Shown here piece after piece: positions 62,820 to 64,000 of a stretch of DNA of 64,000 bases (within the stretch, counting starts at the first letter, position 1; each line of letters begins with the position of its first letter). The translations under genes and the position numbers were made by a program. Source of the stretch: Neoceratodus forsteri (Eukaryota; Chordata; Ceratodontiformes; Ceratodontidae); contig CM057450.1 of assembly GCA_016271365.2 (NCBI GenBank), positions 1,804,577,967 through 1,804,641,966 of the forward strand. Reading direction: 5' to 3'. The notes under the pieces were generated by a model. It did not search any database. It saw only the letters and a list, made by a program, of their open reading frames with translations, and was not told where the DNA came from.

Positions 62820-64000
62820 TTCAGTACTTGTCTGTTAAGGTTCATCTGTCAGCCAACTTAGGCTGCCATGCACTCTGTGGAAAATATGCAGCTTAGCTGG
62901 AAGTTTCCCGCAGGTTTTTGAGGGATCTTCTGCACACAGATGCCCTGGTCCTTAAGCCTATGGCAGCAATGGATGTGGATAGTTTGTGTTGGAAAACCCT
63001 ATTTCTAGTGATGATCACCACAACTTGTTAGGTGTGTGAGCTTCAGGGTCTAGTTGTTGACTTTGTCCTCTTTATCTTTTTTGTTTGTTATTTATTATTT
63101 TAGGGGGGAGGCCGACAGGGAGCTCCGGTCTCTCCCTCAGAGGAACTCATTCTCCAACCCGGTAGTTGGGTCATCATGGACCCTGTCAGCTCCCAGTTTT
63201 TTGTGCTGCCTTTTTCCCCCCAGGCCCACGACCATGCAATGGGCAGACCAGCTGTCTCCGCTTCCGTGGAGGCAGCCTAACACCCCAGATGTGGGTCCTT
63301 CCCCATTCTTGGTGGTGCGCCTGTGCTGACAGCCAGCCACCGCTGGGTGCCAGTCAACAGCACGCCACGTGATCCCCCCCCTCCCCCGAGTAAGGAGAGT
63401 GGTATTCGGATGCACAGTCCTTCCTCACCCTGCTGACCCCCGAACAACCAGAGTCCGTTCCCAAACTCGGGTCGCCGGTGTGGTGCGAGGTGTGGTCTCC
63501 AGCGCCTCAACACTCAGCGCCACTGGGCCATATTGTCCCCTTCATCTGAACCCTTGCCCTTATCTAACCTTTCTTAAAGCCCTTAGGATTAATTCTAAAA
63601 TATCTGCCCAAGTTGGTGTCTAGATTCATTTTGAATTAGTCCATCAACATGCCTATGTTTTGCCTGAACCTTCAAAATCTAGGGAAGTGCTCTGACACTC
63701 CCTTTATCTCCACAGTGTGCTTCTTTTGTGATTTGACCACTCTGAGGATGTCCAGACAGTTTCGAAACAGTGTCTATCCAGGTATATTACCCTTGGTATT
63801 TTTCTGTGTTATCAGAAGGCTGACAAGTTGCTTTCTAGTACTGTTATGGGTCATGCCACAACGGGTATGGTGGCCTCTGTGGGTTGTTTCAGGTTGGTCT
63901 CAACATCTGAGATCTGTTTGGCTGCTACCTGGAGTAAGATCCATATATTCGCTAAGCATTACAGTCTGGATCTGGTCTCTCATAGTATTTCGAATAGAAG
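62820..64000 (+). pseudogene. DIRS-B tyrosine recombinase, with an insertion
   Basis: The N-terminal DNA-binding part is V-K-V-H-L-S-A-N-L-G-C-H-A (about 62840). The region LVLKPMAAMDVDSLCWKTLFLVMITTT (62950-63030) matches the K-T-x-x-L-V-x-I-T-S-A-R-R block. The arginine position is lost to a stop (C-stop-V-C-E-L-Q). After about 63590, L-V-S-R-F-I-L-N continues the fold. The last frame holds VSTSEICLAATWSKIHIFAK followed by H-Y-S-L-D-L with the candidate nucleophilic tyrosine near 63960. The H-x-x-R motif is not visible. A GC-rich 0.5-kb piece (63060-63590) interrupts it. Confidence 0.7.
63060..63590. other. GC-rich insert inside DIRS-B recombinase
   Basis: Compared with DIRS-A, about 0.5 kb of unrelated C/G-rich sequence separates consecutive recombinase blocks. 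Open frames of 68-92 codons on both strands have no domain. Ends and target duplication were not determined. Confidence 0.45.

Larger units (their letters stand above)
60780..64000 (+). mobile_element. DIRS-like element, copy B, degenerate, runs off window
   Basis: Plus-strand remains appear in DIRS order: a possible gag remnant (60800-61250), RNase H (61860-62330) and a tyrosine recombinase (62820-64000). The RT is absent. Many stops; no terminal repeat located. The end lies beyond the window. Confidence 0.65.

Overview
This window reads as intergenic DNA from a large, transposon-rich vertebrate genome. I see no host protein-coding gene, tRNA or rRNA gene, CRISPR array or bacterial feature. 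The mixture of CR1, L2-like and L1-like LINEs, DIRS tyrosine-recombinase elements, a Ty3/Gypsy LTR element with a PNMA-type Gag, Tigger/pogo DNA transposons and a MIR-like SINE fits a tetrapod or lungfish-grade vertebrate. An amphibian such as a caecilian is my best guess, but the sequence alone does not settle it. Nearly every coding stretch is a decayed transposon gene with frameshifts or stops.

Layout. 0-14 kb: LINE fragments on both strands, including a CR1 copy inserted into another CR1 copy (7.1-9.8 kb), a foldback element (10.46-10.60 kb) and a composite hairpin element (11.1-11.66 kb). 14.05-36.23 kb: one Ty3/Gypsy element on the minus strand with about 2-kb LTRs, split by two later insertions. 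The first is a full-length L2-like LINE (17.02-23.19 kb, plus strand, 6-bp target duplication, 5' tandem monomers). The second is a DIRS element (23.32-29.09 kb, plus strand, no target duplication, with inverted repeats and an internal complementary region). Removing both brings the Gypsy pol reading frame back together.

36-46 kb: a second composite hairpin element (38.19-38.64 kb), a Tigger-like transposon (38.81-40.56 kb), an antisense L2-like LINE, a CR1 with endonuclease and reverse transcriptase, and a MIR-like SINE. 46-55 kb: two copies of an unclassified repeat with internal minisatellite, antisense CR1 3' ends, a solitary L1-like ORF1 and a sense L2-like LINE. 55.7-64 kb: a terminal-inverted-repeat element whose interior is a minisatellite in mirrored orientation, a Tigger derivative that keeps both protein ends but lacks the catalytic core, and a badly decayed second DIRS element running off the window.

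The genes do not form a cellular pathway; the logic is transposon life cycles and nesting order. The most notable signals are: the LINE 5' array, in which monomer junctions equal precise removal of a GT-AG-bounded 0.5-kb block; the two hairpin elements with an identical 20-nt core but different, still self-complementary arms; the mirrored minisatellite; and the PNMA-type Gag in a Gypsy element.
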